A stretch of 64,000 bases of DNA from NCBI RefSeq assembly GCF_900114135.1, contig NZ_FORY01000005.1, positions 62,001 through 126,000 on the forward strand. The letters run 5' to 3'. Shown here piece by piece: positions 1 through 8,713 of this stretch. The position numbers and the translations under genes were made by a program. A model generated the notes under the pieces. That model was not told where the DNA came from and made no database searches. It worked only from the letters and a program-made list of their open reading frames with translations. How positions within the stretch are numbered: position 1 is the first letter of the stretch; each line of letters opens with the position of its first letter. The DNA comes from Celeribacter halophilus. Lineage in GTDB: Bacteria; Pseudomonadota; Alphaproteobacteria; Rhodobacterales; Rhodobacteraceae.

Positions 1-306
1 GACCTGCCCCACCAGACGTTTGGCAAGCCCCTGCCCGCGCGCGGCCTCGGAGACGGCCAGCACATCGAGCATGACCGCGCCATCCTCCTGCGCATAACTG
101 TAGATCATCCCTCGCAGCTCCTCCCCCGCAACCGCCAGCCACACCCGCCCCGTCGCAACCAATGCCGCATAGTCATAGAGCACGGGGGCCGGAGGCTTGC
201 CGATCAGCGGCGTATACTGTGCGAAAGATGCGGCCACGAGGCGGGCAACGTCTTCGGCGTCACGCGTCTCTGCCAGACACAGTTTGATCTGTGATGTCGT
301 CTGCAT
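1..306 (-). CDS. GNAT family N-acetyltransferase, C-terminus cut by window edge
   Basis: This is a GNAT acetyltransferase that would move an acetyl group from acetyl-CoA to an unknown small molecule or protein. It reads from an ATG at 306 and stays open to base 1, giving 102 codons with no stop, so the C-terminus is lost. The visible motif A near residues 85-97 (VLAVSEAARGQGLAKRL) contains the RGQGLA pyrophosphate-binding loop typical of the fold. It is divergent from the oxygenase gene at 479, sharing a 172-bp spacer. The substrate cannot be inferred from what is present. Confidence 0.8.
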   Translation of the reverse strand, partial: MQTTSQIKLCLAETRDAEDVARLVAASFAQYTPLIGKPPAPVLYDYAALVATGRVWLAVAGEELRGMIYSYAQEDGAVMLDVLAVSEAARGQGLAKRLVGQV

Positions 307-478
307 GGGTCCGCCTGTGTCCCGCCTGAAAAATCGCACCTTTTCCGACCAGACAACAGATCACCCGCGCCTGCAATCCCTCCAAACCTCCCCGCAAACC
401 CCTTGTGCGGGACCGGACGGATTGACAGGCCACGGTCCAGCCTCTCACATCGCGCAAAGACAACAGAAAGCCCGCCAG

Positions 479-1423
479 ATGACAGATTTCCCGCTCCTCG
501 ACCTTTCCGCCTTTCACGCCGCCGACCCTGAAGGACGCGCCGAAATCGGGGCGGAGGTGGACCGCATCTGTCGCGAAACCGGCTTTCTCGCCGTCACCGG
601 CCACGGCGTCCCCCAAGAGGTGATCGACGCGCTCTGGACGCAAGCCCGCAGCTTCTTCGCGCAATCTCCGGATGAGAAACACGCCGTTGCCCCCGTTTCC
701 GGCGGCCCTTACGGCTATCTCGGGCCGGGCACCGAAGCCTTGGCGAAATCCCGCGGCGAGGACACCCCGCCCGATCTCAAGGAAAGTTTCAACGGCGGGC
801 CTGCCGCCATTCCCGAGGGCGAGACCGATCCTGACGCGCTGGCCTTTTGCTATGCGCCGACACCTTTTCCCGCGCTGTCCGGCTTCAAAGAAGCATGGCG
901 CAGCTATTATGCGGAAATGGAGGCGCTGGCCGCGCGGATCATGGAGGTCTTCGCCGTGGCGCTGAACCTGCCGCAAGACCATTTCGCGCCTTTCATTTCC
1001 ACCCCGATTTCAGGGATGCGTGCACTCAACTACCCCGCGCAGGACAGTGCCCCCGAAGAAAATCAGCTTCGCGCAGGGGCGCATACCGATTATGGCTCGC
1101 TGACCATTCTTCTGCCCGAACCCGGATCGCGCGGGTTGGAAATCCTGACGCCCGAAGGCGACTGGAAGGGCGTGCCGCCGATTGACGGGGCTTTTGTGAT
1201 CAATATCGGGGATCTCATGGCGCTCTGGACCGGTGGACGCTGGACCTCGACCCTGCACCGCGTTGTCACGCCGCCGGACTGGGCCACCAAACGGCGCATG
1301 TCGATTGCCTATTTCCATCAGCCGAACTGGCATGCGGAGGTCAAACCGCTCGCGGGTGAGGCCACGCAAAGCGTCGTTTCCGGCCCCTATCTCATGCAGA
1401 AATTCGCCGCCGCAAACGGTTAA
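479..1423 (+). CDS. Isopenicillin N synthase-like 2-oxoglutarate/Fe(II) oxygenase
   Basis: A 314-residue non-heme iron dioxygenase of the isopenicillin N synthase-like family, which use 2-oxoglutarate and O2 to oxidise small molecules. The iron-binding facial triad is visible as H202-x-D204 (in HTDYGSL) and H260 (in LHRVV). R273-x-S275 (RMSIAYFHQPN) is the expected 2-oxoglutarate-binding pair. The N-terminal DIOX_N part contains the usual GFLAVTGHGV segment. The frame is open upstream to 197, but that stretch is low-complexity shadow sequence; ATG 479, directly before MTDFPLLDLS, fits the family start. The substrate is unknown. It stands alone, convergent with PPK2. Confidence 0.88.
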   Translation: MTDFPLLDLSAFHAADPEGRAEIGAEVDRICRETGFLAVTGHGVPQEVIDALWTQARSFFAQSPDEKHAVAPVSGGPYGYLGPGTEALAKSRGEDTPPDLKESFNGGPAAIPEGETDPDALAFCYAPTPFPALSGFKEAWRSYYAEMEALAARIMEVFAVALNLPQDHFAPFISTPISGMRALNYPAQDSAPEENQLRAGAHTDYGSLTILLPEPGSRGLEILTPEGDWKGVPPIDGAFVINIGDLMALWTGGRWTSTLHRVVTPPDWATKRRMSIAYFHQPNWHAEVKPLAGEATQSVVSGPYLMQKFAAANG

Positions 1424-1537
1424 TGCCTCGCGCGAACGACTTGCCTAACGGGCTTCCGTGAAAGACTTACGGCAAACCCCGCCCCGCCTCTTTATTTTTT
1501 GGGGGGAGGCAGGACGGGGCATGCGCAGGATCAGGGG

Positions 1538-2551
1538 TTAGTCCTGACCATTTTTGCCACGGCGGGCACCCGGATGCAGCGCCGTGCCGAGGATATGATC
1601 GCTTTTATGCACCACATGGCCCGCATGTCCCACGATCAGCGGGTCCGGCTGGCCAACCACATCAAAATCCTTGTCCGGATAGTCGATCGTCGAAAGGAAG
1701 TGGCGCATACAGTTGATCCGCGCCCGCTTCTTGTCATTGGACTTGATGATCGTCCACGGCGCGTCAGCCGTATCAGTGTAAAAGAACATCGCCTCTTTCG
1801 CCTCGGTATAGTCGTCCCATTTGTCCAGAGACGCCTTGTCGATGGGCGAGAGCTTCCACTGTTTCAGCGGATCGGTTTCACGCGCCTTGAAGCGGCGTTG
1901 CTGTTCGGCCTGTGTCACGGAGAACCAGTATTTGTAGAGCTTGATCCCCGAACGCGTCAGCATCCGTTCAAATTCCGGCGTCTGACGCATGAATTCGAGA
2001 TAGTCATTGGGCGTGCAGAAGCCCATGACCCGCTCCACACCGGCGCGATTATACCAAGAGCGGTCATAGAGCACGAGTTCGCCGTTGGTCGGCAGATGCT
2101 CGACATAGCGTTGGAAGAACCATTGCCCCTTTTCTCTGTCTGTCGGCTTGTTCAGGGCCACCACGCGAGCATGACGCGGGTTGAGATGCTCCATAAAGCG
2201 CTTGATCGTGCCCCCCTTGCCCGCCGCATCGCGACCTTCAAACAGAAGGACGAATTTCTCGCCGGCCTCCTGCGCCCAAAGCTGTGCCTTGAGCAGTTCG
2301 GCCTGAAGCGCGACCTTTTCGGCCTCGTATTCGCGGCGGGTCATCTTTTTGCGGTAGGGATATTTCCCGCTCTCGAAGGCATCGCGGATCTTGTCCGGCG
2401 TCACGGTCGGAAAATTCTTCGGCCCGCCATGCAGATCAGTGCCCTGCGCCGCATCCGAGGCGGCAACGGCGGGTTTGGGTTCCGATGTCACCCCCGCCAC
2501 AGGTTTGGCAGCAGAAGTCGTATTGGCGGCAGGCTTCGGAATCGTCGTCAT
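1538..2551 (-). CDS. ppk2: Polyphosphate kinase 2 (PPK2 family)
   Basis: A cytoplasmic kinase that transfers phosphate between polyphosphate and nucleotides. It has 337 residues. The first 45 are an Ala/Pro/Lys-rich leader that is unlikely to be folded. The core begins near residue 60 and has the PPK2 Walker A segment FEGRDAAGKGGT (about 104-115), a lid region rich in Arg/Lys, and the Walker B-like LYDRSWYNRAGVERV (161-175). Its single PPK2 domain fits class I, which can make GTP/ATP from polyP, but direction and nucleotide preference cannot be read from the sequence. It pairs functionally with the exopolyphosphatase at 14978. It is divergent from parE. Confidence 0.9.
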   Translation of the reverse strand: MTTIPKPAANTTSAAKPVAGVTSEPKPAVAASDAAQGTDLHGGPKNFPTVTPDKIRDAFESGKYPYRKKMTRREYEAEKVALQAELLKAQLWAQEAGEKFVLLFEGRDAAGKGGTIKRFMEHLNPRHARVVALNKPTDREKGQWFFQRYVEHLPTNGELVLYDRSWYNRAGVERVMGFCTPNDYLEFMRQTPEFERMLTRSGIKLYKYWFSVTQAEQQRRFKARETDPLKQWKLSPIDKASLDKWDDYTEAKEAMFFYTDTADAPWTIIKSNDKKRARINCMRHFLSTIDYPDKDFDVVGQPDPLIVGHAGHVVHKSDHILGTALHPGARRGKNGQD

Positions 2552-2735
2552 GCGAACATATCTCCAATGTTTTGGTAAAATTGTGCGTTTGTCACCCGAA
2601 TGTTACATGAAAACCCTTCGCCTTTCTTTGATCTGGGGCAAGGTTTTCCCTCCTTTGCCGCTACCGCTTGCGCCTTTTGGCGTCGGATGGTCTAATCCTT
2701 GTTCAAACGAGAACAGTCCGAGAATCGAGCGAACC

Positions 2736-4691
2736 ATGTCCGACGACCTCCTAGGCACCGGCCCTGACACCTATGACGCATCCTCCATCGAAGTGCTCGA
2801 AGGGTTGGAACCCGTCCGCAAACGCCCCGGTATGTATATCGGCGGCACCGACGAACGCGCGCTGCATCACCTTGTGGCCGAAATCATCGACAACTCGATG
2901 GACGAAGCCGTTGCGGGCCACGCCAACCGCATCGAACTGACGCTGCATGCCGATTATTCCGTCACCGTCACCGACAACGGACGTGGCATTCCGATTGATC
3001 CGCACCCGAAATTCCCCGGCAAATCCGCGCTCGAAGTCATCCTGTGCACACTCCACGCGGGCGGGAAATTCTCCGGCAAGGCCTACCAGACCTCCGGCGG
3101 GCTTCACGGGGTGGGCTCCTCCGTGGTCAACGCGCTCTCTGATTCCATGATCGTGCAGGTCGCCAAGAACAAGGAACTGTTCGAACAGCGGTTCTCCCGC
3201 GGTATCCCGCAAGGCCCCGTTGAAAAGATCGGCGCCGCCCCCAACCGGCGCGGCACATCCGTGACCTTCCACGCCGACGAACAGATCTTCGGCAAACACC
3301 GCTTCAAACCCAAACGCCTCTTCACACTGGCGCGCTCCAAAGCCTACCTCTTCTCCGGCGTCGAAATCCGCTGGAAAACCGAAATCGAGGACGGCGAAAC
3401 TCCGACCGAGGCCACCTTCCACTTCCCCGGCGGTCTGGCCGACTACCTGACCGAAACGCTGGGCAGCGTGACCACCTATTCCGAACGCCCCTTCGCGGGC
3501 ACCGTCGAATTCCAACCGCGCTTCGGCGTGCCCGGCAAGGTCGAATGGGCGATCAACTGGACCCCCTCGCGCGACGGGTTCATCCAGTCCTACTGTAACA
3601 CCGTGCCAACCCCCGAAGGCGGCACCCACGAGGCCGGTTTCTGGGCCGCCGTGCTCAAAGGCGTGAAGGCCTACGGCGAACTCGTCGGCAACAAAAAAGC
3701 CAAGGACATCACCCGCGACGACCTCATCACAGGCGGCTGCGCACTGGTCTCCTGCTTTATCTCCGACCCCGAATTCGTCGGCCAGACCAAAGACCGCCTC
3801 GCCACCTCCGAAGCCGCGCGCCTCGTGGAAAACTCCGTGCGCGACCACTTCGACAACTGGCTCGCCGCCGACACGAAATCCGCAGGCGCCATCCTCGACT
3901 TCCTCGTGCTGCGCGCCGAAGAACGCCTGCGCCGCCGTCAGGAAAAAGAAACCCAACGGAAATCCGCAACCAAGAAACTGCGCCTTCCGGGCAAGCTCAC
4001 CGACTGCACATCCAAAGACCGCTCCAACACCGAACTCTTCATCGTGGAGGGCGACTCGGCGGGTGGTTCGGCCAAGGGTGCACGCAAACGCGAAACCCAA
4101 GCCCTGCTGCCGCTCAAAGGTAAAATCCTCAACGTGCTGGGCGCGGCCTCGAACAAGCTCACCTCCAATCAGGAAATCAGCGACCTCTGCGAAGCTCTGG
4201 GCGTCGGCATGGGCACGCGCTTCAACGTCGAAGACCTGCGCTATGAACGCATCATCATCATGACCGATGCAGACGTGGACGGGGCACATATCGCCTCGCT
4301 GCTCATGACATTCTTCTACACCCAGATGCGCCCGCTCATCGACCAAGGCCACCTCTACCTCGCCTGCCCGCCGCTCTACCGCCTGACGCAAGGCGCGAAA
4401 CGGGTCTACTGCCTCGACGAGAAAGAGCGCGACGAATGGTTGGAGAAAGGCCTTGGCGGCAAAGGCAAAATCGACGTGAGCCGGTTCAAGGGTCTTGGCG
4501 AAATGGATGCCAAGGATCTGAAAGAAACCACGATGAACCCCGAAACCCGCAAACTGATCCGCGTGACGATTGACGAGGACGAACCGGGGGAAACGGCGGA
4601 TCTGGTCGAGCGTCTGATGGGGAAAAAACCGGAATTGCGGTTCCAGTATATTCAGGCGAATGCGAAGTTTGTCGAGGAATTGGATGTGTGA
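2736..4691 (+). CDS. parE: DNA topoisomerase IV subunit B
   Basis: ATPase subunit of topoisomerase IV, which decatenates daughter chromosomes with ParC. The 651-residue length matches ParE rather than the roughly 800-residue GyrB. GHKL ATPase motifs are seen at DNGRGIP (80-86) and GGLHGVG (121-127). The TOPRIM metal site is seen at E438 (IVEGDSAGGSAK) and D511-x-D513-x-D515 (DADVD). The ALLPLKGKILNV segment and the C-terminal RFKGLGEMD are typical of the subunit. The frame is open upstream to 2391, but ATG 2736 starts the conserved N-terminus. It ends just before a strong palindrome (4698-4721). parC is not in this window. Confidence 0.95.
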   Translation: MSDDLLGTGPDTYDASSIEVLEGLEPVRKRPGMYIGGTDERALHHLVAEIIDNSMDEAVAGHANRIELTLHADYSVTVTDNGRGIPIDPHPKFPGKSALEVILCTLHAGGKFSGKAYQTSGGLHGVGSSVVNALSDSMIVQVAKNKELFEQRFSRGIPQGPVEKIGAAPNRRGTSVTFHADEQIFGKHRFKPKRLFTLARSKAYLFSGVEIRWKTEIEDGETPTEATFHFPGGLADYLTETLGSVTTYSERPFAGTVEFQPRFGVPGKVEWAINWTPSRDGFIQSYCNTVPTPEGGTHEAGFWAAVLKGVKAYGELVGNKKAKDITRDDLITGGCALVSCFISDPEFVGQTKDRLATSEAARLVENSVRDHFDNWLAADTKSAGAILDFLVLRAEERLRRRQEKETQRKSATKKLRLPGKLTDCTSKDRSNTELFIVEGDSAGGSAKGARKRETQALLPLKGKILNVLGAASNKLTSNQEISDLCEALGVGMGTRFNVEDLRYERIIIMTDADVDGAHIASLLMTFFYTQMRPLIDQGHLYLACPPLYRLTQGAKRVYCLDEKERDEWLEKGLGGKGKIDVSRFKGLGEMDAKDLKETTMNPETRKLIRVTIDEDEPGETADLVERLMGKKPELRFQYIQANAKFVEELDV

Positions 4692-4697
4692 GTGAGG

Positions 4698-4721
4698 TTC
4701 ACGCAGGCAAGCCTGCGTGAA
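4698..4721. repeat. Perfect inverted repeat after parE
   Basis: An 11-bp perfect stem (TTCACGCAGGC paired with GCCTGCGTGAA) with a two-base centre AA lies between the parE stop and the next start codon. There is no T run, so it is not a standard intrinsic terminator. It could be an operator, an mRNA-stabilising hairpin, or a scar at the edge of the AT-rich gene that follows. Confidence 0.75.
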
Positions 4722-4732
4722 GGGGGCTATTG

Positions 4733-5356
4733 ATGACAAAAACTGCCGTTCGCTTTGCGATATTGCTCACGATAATCTGGGTCGCGTTCTGGATTTTTAC
4801 AATTGCTATCGAATGGCAGAATTTCAAAACGCTATCATTCAATGAAGTCGGAGACTTTATGGCCGGAGCTTTCGGTCCGGTTGCGTTTCTTTGGCTTGTC
4901 CTTGGCTTTTTCCAACAAGGCGAAGAGCTTAAGAATAGCGTTGAGGCGCTGAATTTGCAGACCCGTGAATTAAAGCAATCAGTTAAACATCAAAATGATC
5001 TAGCAATCTCATCGCAAGAAAACTTGTTAGCTCAGTTAGATATGGAGAATGCTAGAATCTGGCGCGATATAGTTGCGCTTGACATACAAGCACGATCGGA
5101 CTTGCGTGAAGCCAAGTCTGCTGCGGAACGCTTAAAATTGATTTATCAAGAGAACGGGCAAGATGCACTTGCCACCGAGGCAAACAATCTTGCCTCCTAC
5201 TTGCCTAGAATAGTGTCGAAACTCGATGCGCTCCAAATTAATCAACAGCCAAATGTTCACCCCGATATGATTGTTGCAATACACGATGTGAGCATAGCTG
5301 CGATGCGCTACCGTGAAAAAACGGAAAAGATGTTGTCCCGTGCGAGGAAAATTTGA
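4733..5356 (+). CDS. AT-rich membrane-anchored coiled-coil protein, unknown
   Basis: I do not recognise this 207-residue protein. Residues about 7-27 and 41-61 form two hydrophobic membrane segments separated by a short loop. From about residue 63 the chain is charged and heptad-like (EELKNSVEALNLQTREL), suggesting a coiled coil facing the cytoplasm, then a helical C-terminal half. The DNA is visibly AT-richer than parE upstream and uses codons such as TTA and ATA, as expected for recent acquisition. ATG 4733 is preferred over the TTG one codon upstream. Palindromic DNA flanks it on both sides (4698-4721 and 5362-5440). Two helices plus a coiled coil are seen in many accessory genes; no enzymatic motif is visible. 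Confidence 0.7.
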   Translation: MTKTAVRFAILLTIIWVAFWIFTIAIEWQNFKTLSFNEVGDFMAGAFGPVAFLWLVLGFFQQGEELKNSVEALNLQTRELKQSVKHQNDLAISSQENLLAQLDMENARIWRDIVALDIQARSDLREAKSAAERLKLIYQENGQDALATEANNLASYLPRIVSKLDALQINQQPNVHPDMIVAIHDVSIAAMRYREKTEKMLSRARKI

Positions 5357-5361
5357 TCCTC

Positions 5362-5440
5362 AGCGCCTGCCCCTAGGGTGGGTGCTGAAAGCGCCCTCCC
5401 GTGGGGGAGGGTCGGGCGCTGCAATCGCTTTGCGATTGCA
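5362..5440. repeat. Three consecutive inverted repeats downstream of the AT-rich gene
   Basis: Three hairpins follow one another. The first is an imperfect stem at about 5362-5386 with a CTA centre. The second is AGCGCCC (5390-5396) paired with GGGCGCT (5414-5420), with an inner CCCTCC/GGAGGG pairing. The third is a perfect 9-bp stem TGCAATCGC (5420-5428) with a TTT loop and GCGATTGCA (5432-5440). None is followed by a long T run. They may end the preceding transcript or be the remains of a mobile element edge. Confidence 0.6.
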
Positions 5441-5522
5441 ATACATGCCGCCTCATTGCCGTAACGCGCAGGGACCGCTAGGTTGCTTTTGATCCAACCA
5501 GCGAGCCACCAGCGAGCCCCCC

Positions 5523-5777
5523 ATGCGCATTCTCTTTTTCCTCTGCCTTGTCGCCTTCATCGCCGCTCTGCTGTGGTATGTCGGTATACAAGGCTATGCC
5601 TGTGGCTTCTCCCCGACGGGCAGCACCAACTGTCCGCTGCGGATGCCTTGGGAATTGAGTGACGAGGATTTCAACGTGATCGTCGTGCCTGTCATCATCA
5701 CGGGTCTCGCCCTGATCGCAAGCGGTTACGCCGCCTTTTTCCGCGCATCCCCCGAGTCCGAAACCTCGGACGACTGA
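5523..5777 (+). CDS. Small two-helix membrane protein
   Basis: An 84-residue protein that I do not recognise. The first 22 residues (MRILFFLCLVAFIAALLWYV) are a hydrophobic helix or uncleaved signal. A short Cys-containing exported loop follows, with C27 and C37 in a Gly/Ser/Thr context. A second membrane helix spans about 52-73, before a short acidic tail (SPESETSDD). The start is the ATG directly after CCCCCC, with no strong ribosome site visible. GC content is typical of the host, unlike the gene before it. The two cysteines could pair in the periplasm, but that is inference. Confidence 0.55.
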   Translation: MRILFFLCLVAFIAALLWYVGIQGYACGFSPTGSTNCPLRMPWELSDEDFNVIVVPVIITGLALIASGYAAFFRASPESETSDD

Positions 5778-5921
5778 CCTGCGATCACGCCCCACATCAC
5801 GCCCCAATCAGGCCTCCCCATCACGGCCCTGTCACCCCCGAACACATCCCCGTGCGCGGGCTTGTTGTGGCGGGGCCTTGTGCTTTTATCCAAACCAAAC
5901 GCACAAAAGGGAGACAGAACC

Positions 5922-6068
5922 ATGCAGAATTTCTTCAAATCACTCGCTCTCACCATCGCCGCACTGATGGCCTCTCCGGCACTGGCGGAGTCGGATGATC
6001 CTCTGCATACGCCTCAGGTCACAGCGAACCAGACCACGACGACGACCTCCGCCAAATTGCCCAAATAA
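5922..6068 (+). CDS. Very small secreted protein (48 aa)
   Basis: A 48-residue protein. A good ribosome site (AAGGGAG) precedes ATG 5922. Residues 1-22 form a classical signal peptide ending SPALA, leaving a mature peptide of about 26 residues containing a run of five threonines. No family is recognised. The strong start signals and clear export signal support it as real despite its size; its role is unknown. It lies in a run of three small exported or membrane genes on the same strand. Confidence 0.5.
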   Translation: MQNFFKSLALTIAALMASPALAESDDPLHTPQVTANQTTTTTSAKLPK

Positions 6069-6229
6069 TCTGCAAACACTACGCAGGCGCGCCCTGATTC
6101 ATTGGGGAAGCCTTCGGGACAGCGTCACGCTCGGCAAATATCTGCCAAAGGATGCTGTCCCGCCTCCCCCATGCGACGGAAACACACCACTGCGCCGTGC
6201 TAATTCCATGATCGTAACAGGAGGCAATC

Positions 6230-6478
6230 ATGCACAGATCGAAACTGACCACCCGTTCCACTCTTGCTGGCTGCATCGCTCTTGTCTTGGCCACGCCGGC
6301 TTTCGCACGCGGCCCCGTGGTGCCAGCGCCCGCTCCGACGCCCGTGGTCGTCGCCCCTGCGGCTCCGGCGGTGCCTGCCGCGCCTGTGGCCGCCCCCCAG
6401 CCGCGCGGCAATGGTCTTTTGGAAGCCGTCTTGGCCGTCGCTGCGGTCGGTTTGCTTGTGGGCGCTGCGCATAAATAA
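6230..6478 (+). CDS. Small secreted Ala/Pro-rich protein with C-terminal helix
   Basis: An 82-residue protein with a strong AGGAGG ribosome site before ATG 6230. Residues 1-27 form a signal peptide ending TPAFA. The central part is a low-complexity Pro/Ala/Val stretch (about 28-59), and the last 20 residues form a hydrophobic helix (LLEAVLAVAAVGLLVGAAHK) that could insert in a membrane. The layout resembles small inner-membrane-tethered or periplasm-spanning proteins. The function is unknown, and I cannot assign a family. Confidence 0.6.
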   Translation: MHRSKLTTRSTLAGCIALVLATPAFARGPVVPAPAPTPVVVAPAAPAVPAAPVAAPQPRGNGLLEAVLAVAAVGLLVGAAHK

Positions 6479-6643
6479 GCCGCGCCTCACGGCCTGTCCG
6501 CCCTGAAGGTGGGCAGGTCCGCACGGTCTGTTGGTGTGCATTGGCGTTGATCGTGCCTGACACAGGCTTCAGACAGATGATCGAGTGCCAGACAGATGTC
6601 CGACAGGTGTCCGACACTTTGCCGACAGCGGATATGGCCTGTT
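6479..6643. repeat. Convergent spacer with hairpin and GACAG(A/G)TGTCC direct repeats
   Basis: Between the secreted protein gene and lolD there is a 10-bp hairpin with two G-T pairs (6493-6502 with 6508-6517). It is followed by short direct repeats: GACAGATG at 6572, GACAGATGTCC at 6591 and GACAGGTGTCC at 6602, with GACA again at 6613. Both flanking genes end here, so the spacer needs no promoter. The repeats are unexplained. Confidence 0.45.
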
Positions 6644-7324
6644 TCAGACCGCGACGACGCGCCCTTGATCCAGCCGCACGACACGGTCCATTTTCGCCGC
6701 CAGTTCAAGGTTATGCGTGGCAATTAGCGCCGAAAGCCCCTCGTCGCGCACCAGCCCCATCAGCACGTCGAACACCAGTGCCGAGGTTTCCGGATCAAGG
6801 TTCCCCGTAGGCTCATCCGCCAGCAAAAGCCCCGGACGATTCGCCAGAGCACGGCAAAAAGCCACCCGCTGCTGTTCGCCCCCCGACAGCGCCGAAGGCC
6901 GGTGCTGCGCACGCTTCCCGACGCCGACTTTATTTAGCAAATTCAATGCTCTCTCGGCGGCCTCCGCCTCGGGCACAGCATTGGCAAGCTGGGGCAGAAC
7001 CACGTTATCAAGCGCGGTGAATTCCGGCAGAAGGTGATGGAATTGATAGATAAAACCGACTCCCGCACGCCGCATGGCCGTGCGCGGTCTGTCACCGAGG
7101 CCCGTCATATCCTGTCCCGCGATTTGCACGGTCCCGCCATCGGGCAGGTCCAGCAAACCCGCGATGTGCAAAAGCGTGGATTTCCCCGCGCCCGAAGGCG
7201 CGATCAGCCCGACAATTTCTCCTTTTGAAACAGTCAGATCGACACCGCGAAGCACTTCAACTTCGTTAGGTTTTCCGGCGTTATAGGTCTTGGTGACGCC
7301 CGACAGGGACAACATCTCACTCAT
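6644..7324 (-). CDS. lolD: Lipoprotein-releasing ABC transporter ATP-binding protein
   Basis: The 226-residue ATPase of the LolCD(E) machine, which extracts outer-membrane lipoproteins from the inner membrane for transfer to LolA. Walker A is PSGAGKST (about 42-49), the ABC signature is LSGGEQQRVAFCRAL (about 143-157), and Walker B ends LLADEPTG with the catalytic Glu. Its ATG lies inside the end of the permease gene with an 8-bp overlap (7317-7324), so the two are translationally coupled. Length and motif order match the LolD/MacB subfamily, and the partner permease fixes the assignment. Confidence 0.93.
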   Translation of the reverse strand: MSEMLSLSGVTKTYNAGKPNEVEVLRGVDLTVSKGEIVGLIAPSGAGKSTLLHIAGLLDLPDGGTVQIAGQDMTGLGDRPRTAMRRAGVGFIYQFHHLLPEFTALDNVVLPQLANAVPEAEAAERALNLLNKVGVGKRAQHRPSALSGGEQQRVAFCRALANRPGLLLADEPTGNLDPETSALVFDVLMGLVRDEGLSALIATHNLELAAKMDRVVRLDQGRVVAV

Positions 7325-8612
7325 AGCGCAGCGCCTCCACAGGGTTCATCCGCGCCGCACGCCGCGCCGGAAAAATCGTCACAATAAAAGAGAGCCCCAG
7401 CGAGAGCGACACGGCCTTGAGAATATCAACCCCGCGCAGTTCGGCAGGCAGTTCATAGATGCCCCGGATCGACGGATCCCACGCCCCGCCACCGTTGAGC
7501 CAGTTCACAAAGCTCAGCACCTGATCGATATAGGTCGCAAACAAGGCTCCGAGGATCACGCCAAAGAGCGTGCCCAACACGCCGGTGATCGCACCACAGA
7601 TGAAAAACACCCGCAGGATGGAGCCTTCGGTGAGGCCGATGGTGCGCAGGATGCCGATGTCACGACCCTTGTTTTTGACCAACATAATAAGGCCGGAGAC
7701 GATGTTCATGGCCGCGATCAGGACCAGTACCGACAGGATGACAAACATCACATTGTCCTCGATGTCGAGGGCCCGAAGGAACGAACCGGACGCATCCCGC
7801 CACGTCCAGATCATGCCGCGCTCACCCACCGCTTGCAAAAGCGGGATGGCCATATCGTCCACCGCTTCGGGATGCTCGACCATGACCTCGATCTCATCGG
7901 CTGTTCCCGCGCGGTTGAAAAAGGTCTGCGCCTCTGAAAATGGCAGATAAGCCCTTGTTTTATCGATGTCATAGCGACCCGCAGAAAAGACATAGACGAC
8001 CTCGAAAGACGACACGCGCGGGCTTGTGCCGAATGCGGTTTTGGCACCGTCGGGAGAGATAATCTTGATCTTGTCCCCCACGGTCACACCCAAGTCCCGC
8101 GCCACGCCGGAGCCAATGGCGATGCCTTCGGAAAACCGTGTCACGTCGCCCCAATGCTGATCCGGCGAGATCGCCACACGCGGAATGGTCATTAGGTCTT
8201 CCGGCGCGATACCATAGACTTCGACCCCCGCATTGGTGCCCCGAGAGCTTGCCATGACCTGCCCGCGCACCAAGGGCGCCGCCCGCGTCACTCCGGGCAC
8301 GGCCCGCAATTTCTCGGCCCAATCGTCATAGTCCGCAATCTTGCGCGACGTGGTGCCCTCCTCGGTGACATAGATCGAGGAATACACCGTCACATGCGCA
8401 TTGGATCCGAGGATCGTATCGACAAATTCACTGCGAAACCCCGTGCGCACGGCCAGAGTGATAATCAGCGCCGCGACTGCCAGCGTAATCCCGATCAGGG
8501 AAATCCATGTCATGACTGACACGCCGCCCTCTTCGCGGCGCGCGCGCAGATAGGCAAAGGCGATTTTCCACTCGAAGCGGGAAAAGGGCTTGGTCGTTTT
8601 GGCCGCGTCCAC
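7317..8612 (-). CDS. lolE: Lipoprotein-releasing ABC transporter permease LolC/E
   Basis: Inner-membrane permease of 431 residues. There is a first transmembrane helix near residues 27-49 (SLIGITLAVAALIITLAV). A large periplasmic domain of about 220 residues follows, then three C-terminal helices of the FtsX type, ending MNPVEALRYE, the usual LolC/E C-terminus. The GTG at 8612 is chosen because GAGGAG sits at proper distance and the protein then matches family length; the frame stays open further to 8795. Alphaproteobacteria often carry a single permease gene rather than separate lolC and lolE, so the letter is uncertain. It overlaps lolD. Confidence 0.9.
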   Translation of the reverse strand: MDAAKTTKPFSRFEWKIAFAYLRARREEGGVSVMTWISLIGITLAVAALIITLAVRTGFRSEFVDTILGSNAHVTVYSSIYVTEEGTTSRKIADYDDWAEKLRAVPGVTRAAPLVRGQVMASSRGTNAGVEVYGIAPEDLMTIPRVAISPDQHWGDVTRFSEGIAIGSGVARDLGVTVGDKIKIISPDGAKTAFGTSPRVSSFEVVYVFSAGRYDIDKTRAYLPFSEAQTFFNRAGTADEIEVMVEHPEAVDDMAIPLLQAVGERGMIWTWRDASGSFLRALDIEDNVMFVILSVLVLIAAMNIVSGLIMLVKNKGRDIGILRTIGLTEGSILRVFFICGAITGVLGTLFGVILGALFATYIDQVLSFVNWLNGGGAWDPSIRGIYELPAELRGVDILKAVSLSLGLSFIVTIFPARRAARMNPVEALRYE

Positions 8613-8713
8613 GGGGAGCTCCTCACAGGTTTGCCAGACAAAACCCTTTGCCGCACAAAAGGTCAAGCACCGCCACCGGTCTCCCCTGTTGAAAGAGGCG
8701 TGAGGATTGCGGA

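Noticed and set aside
1499-2578. A 359-codon frame opposite the PPK2 gene
   Set aside because: No motifs and no ribosome site; it is the mirror of the PPK2 gene.
2751-4739. A 662-codon open frame opposite parE
   Set aside because: It is the reverse complement of a clearly coding gene, Gly/Phe/Ala-rich, with no recognised domain.
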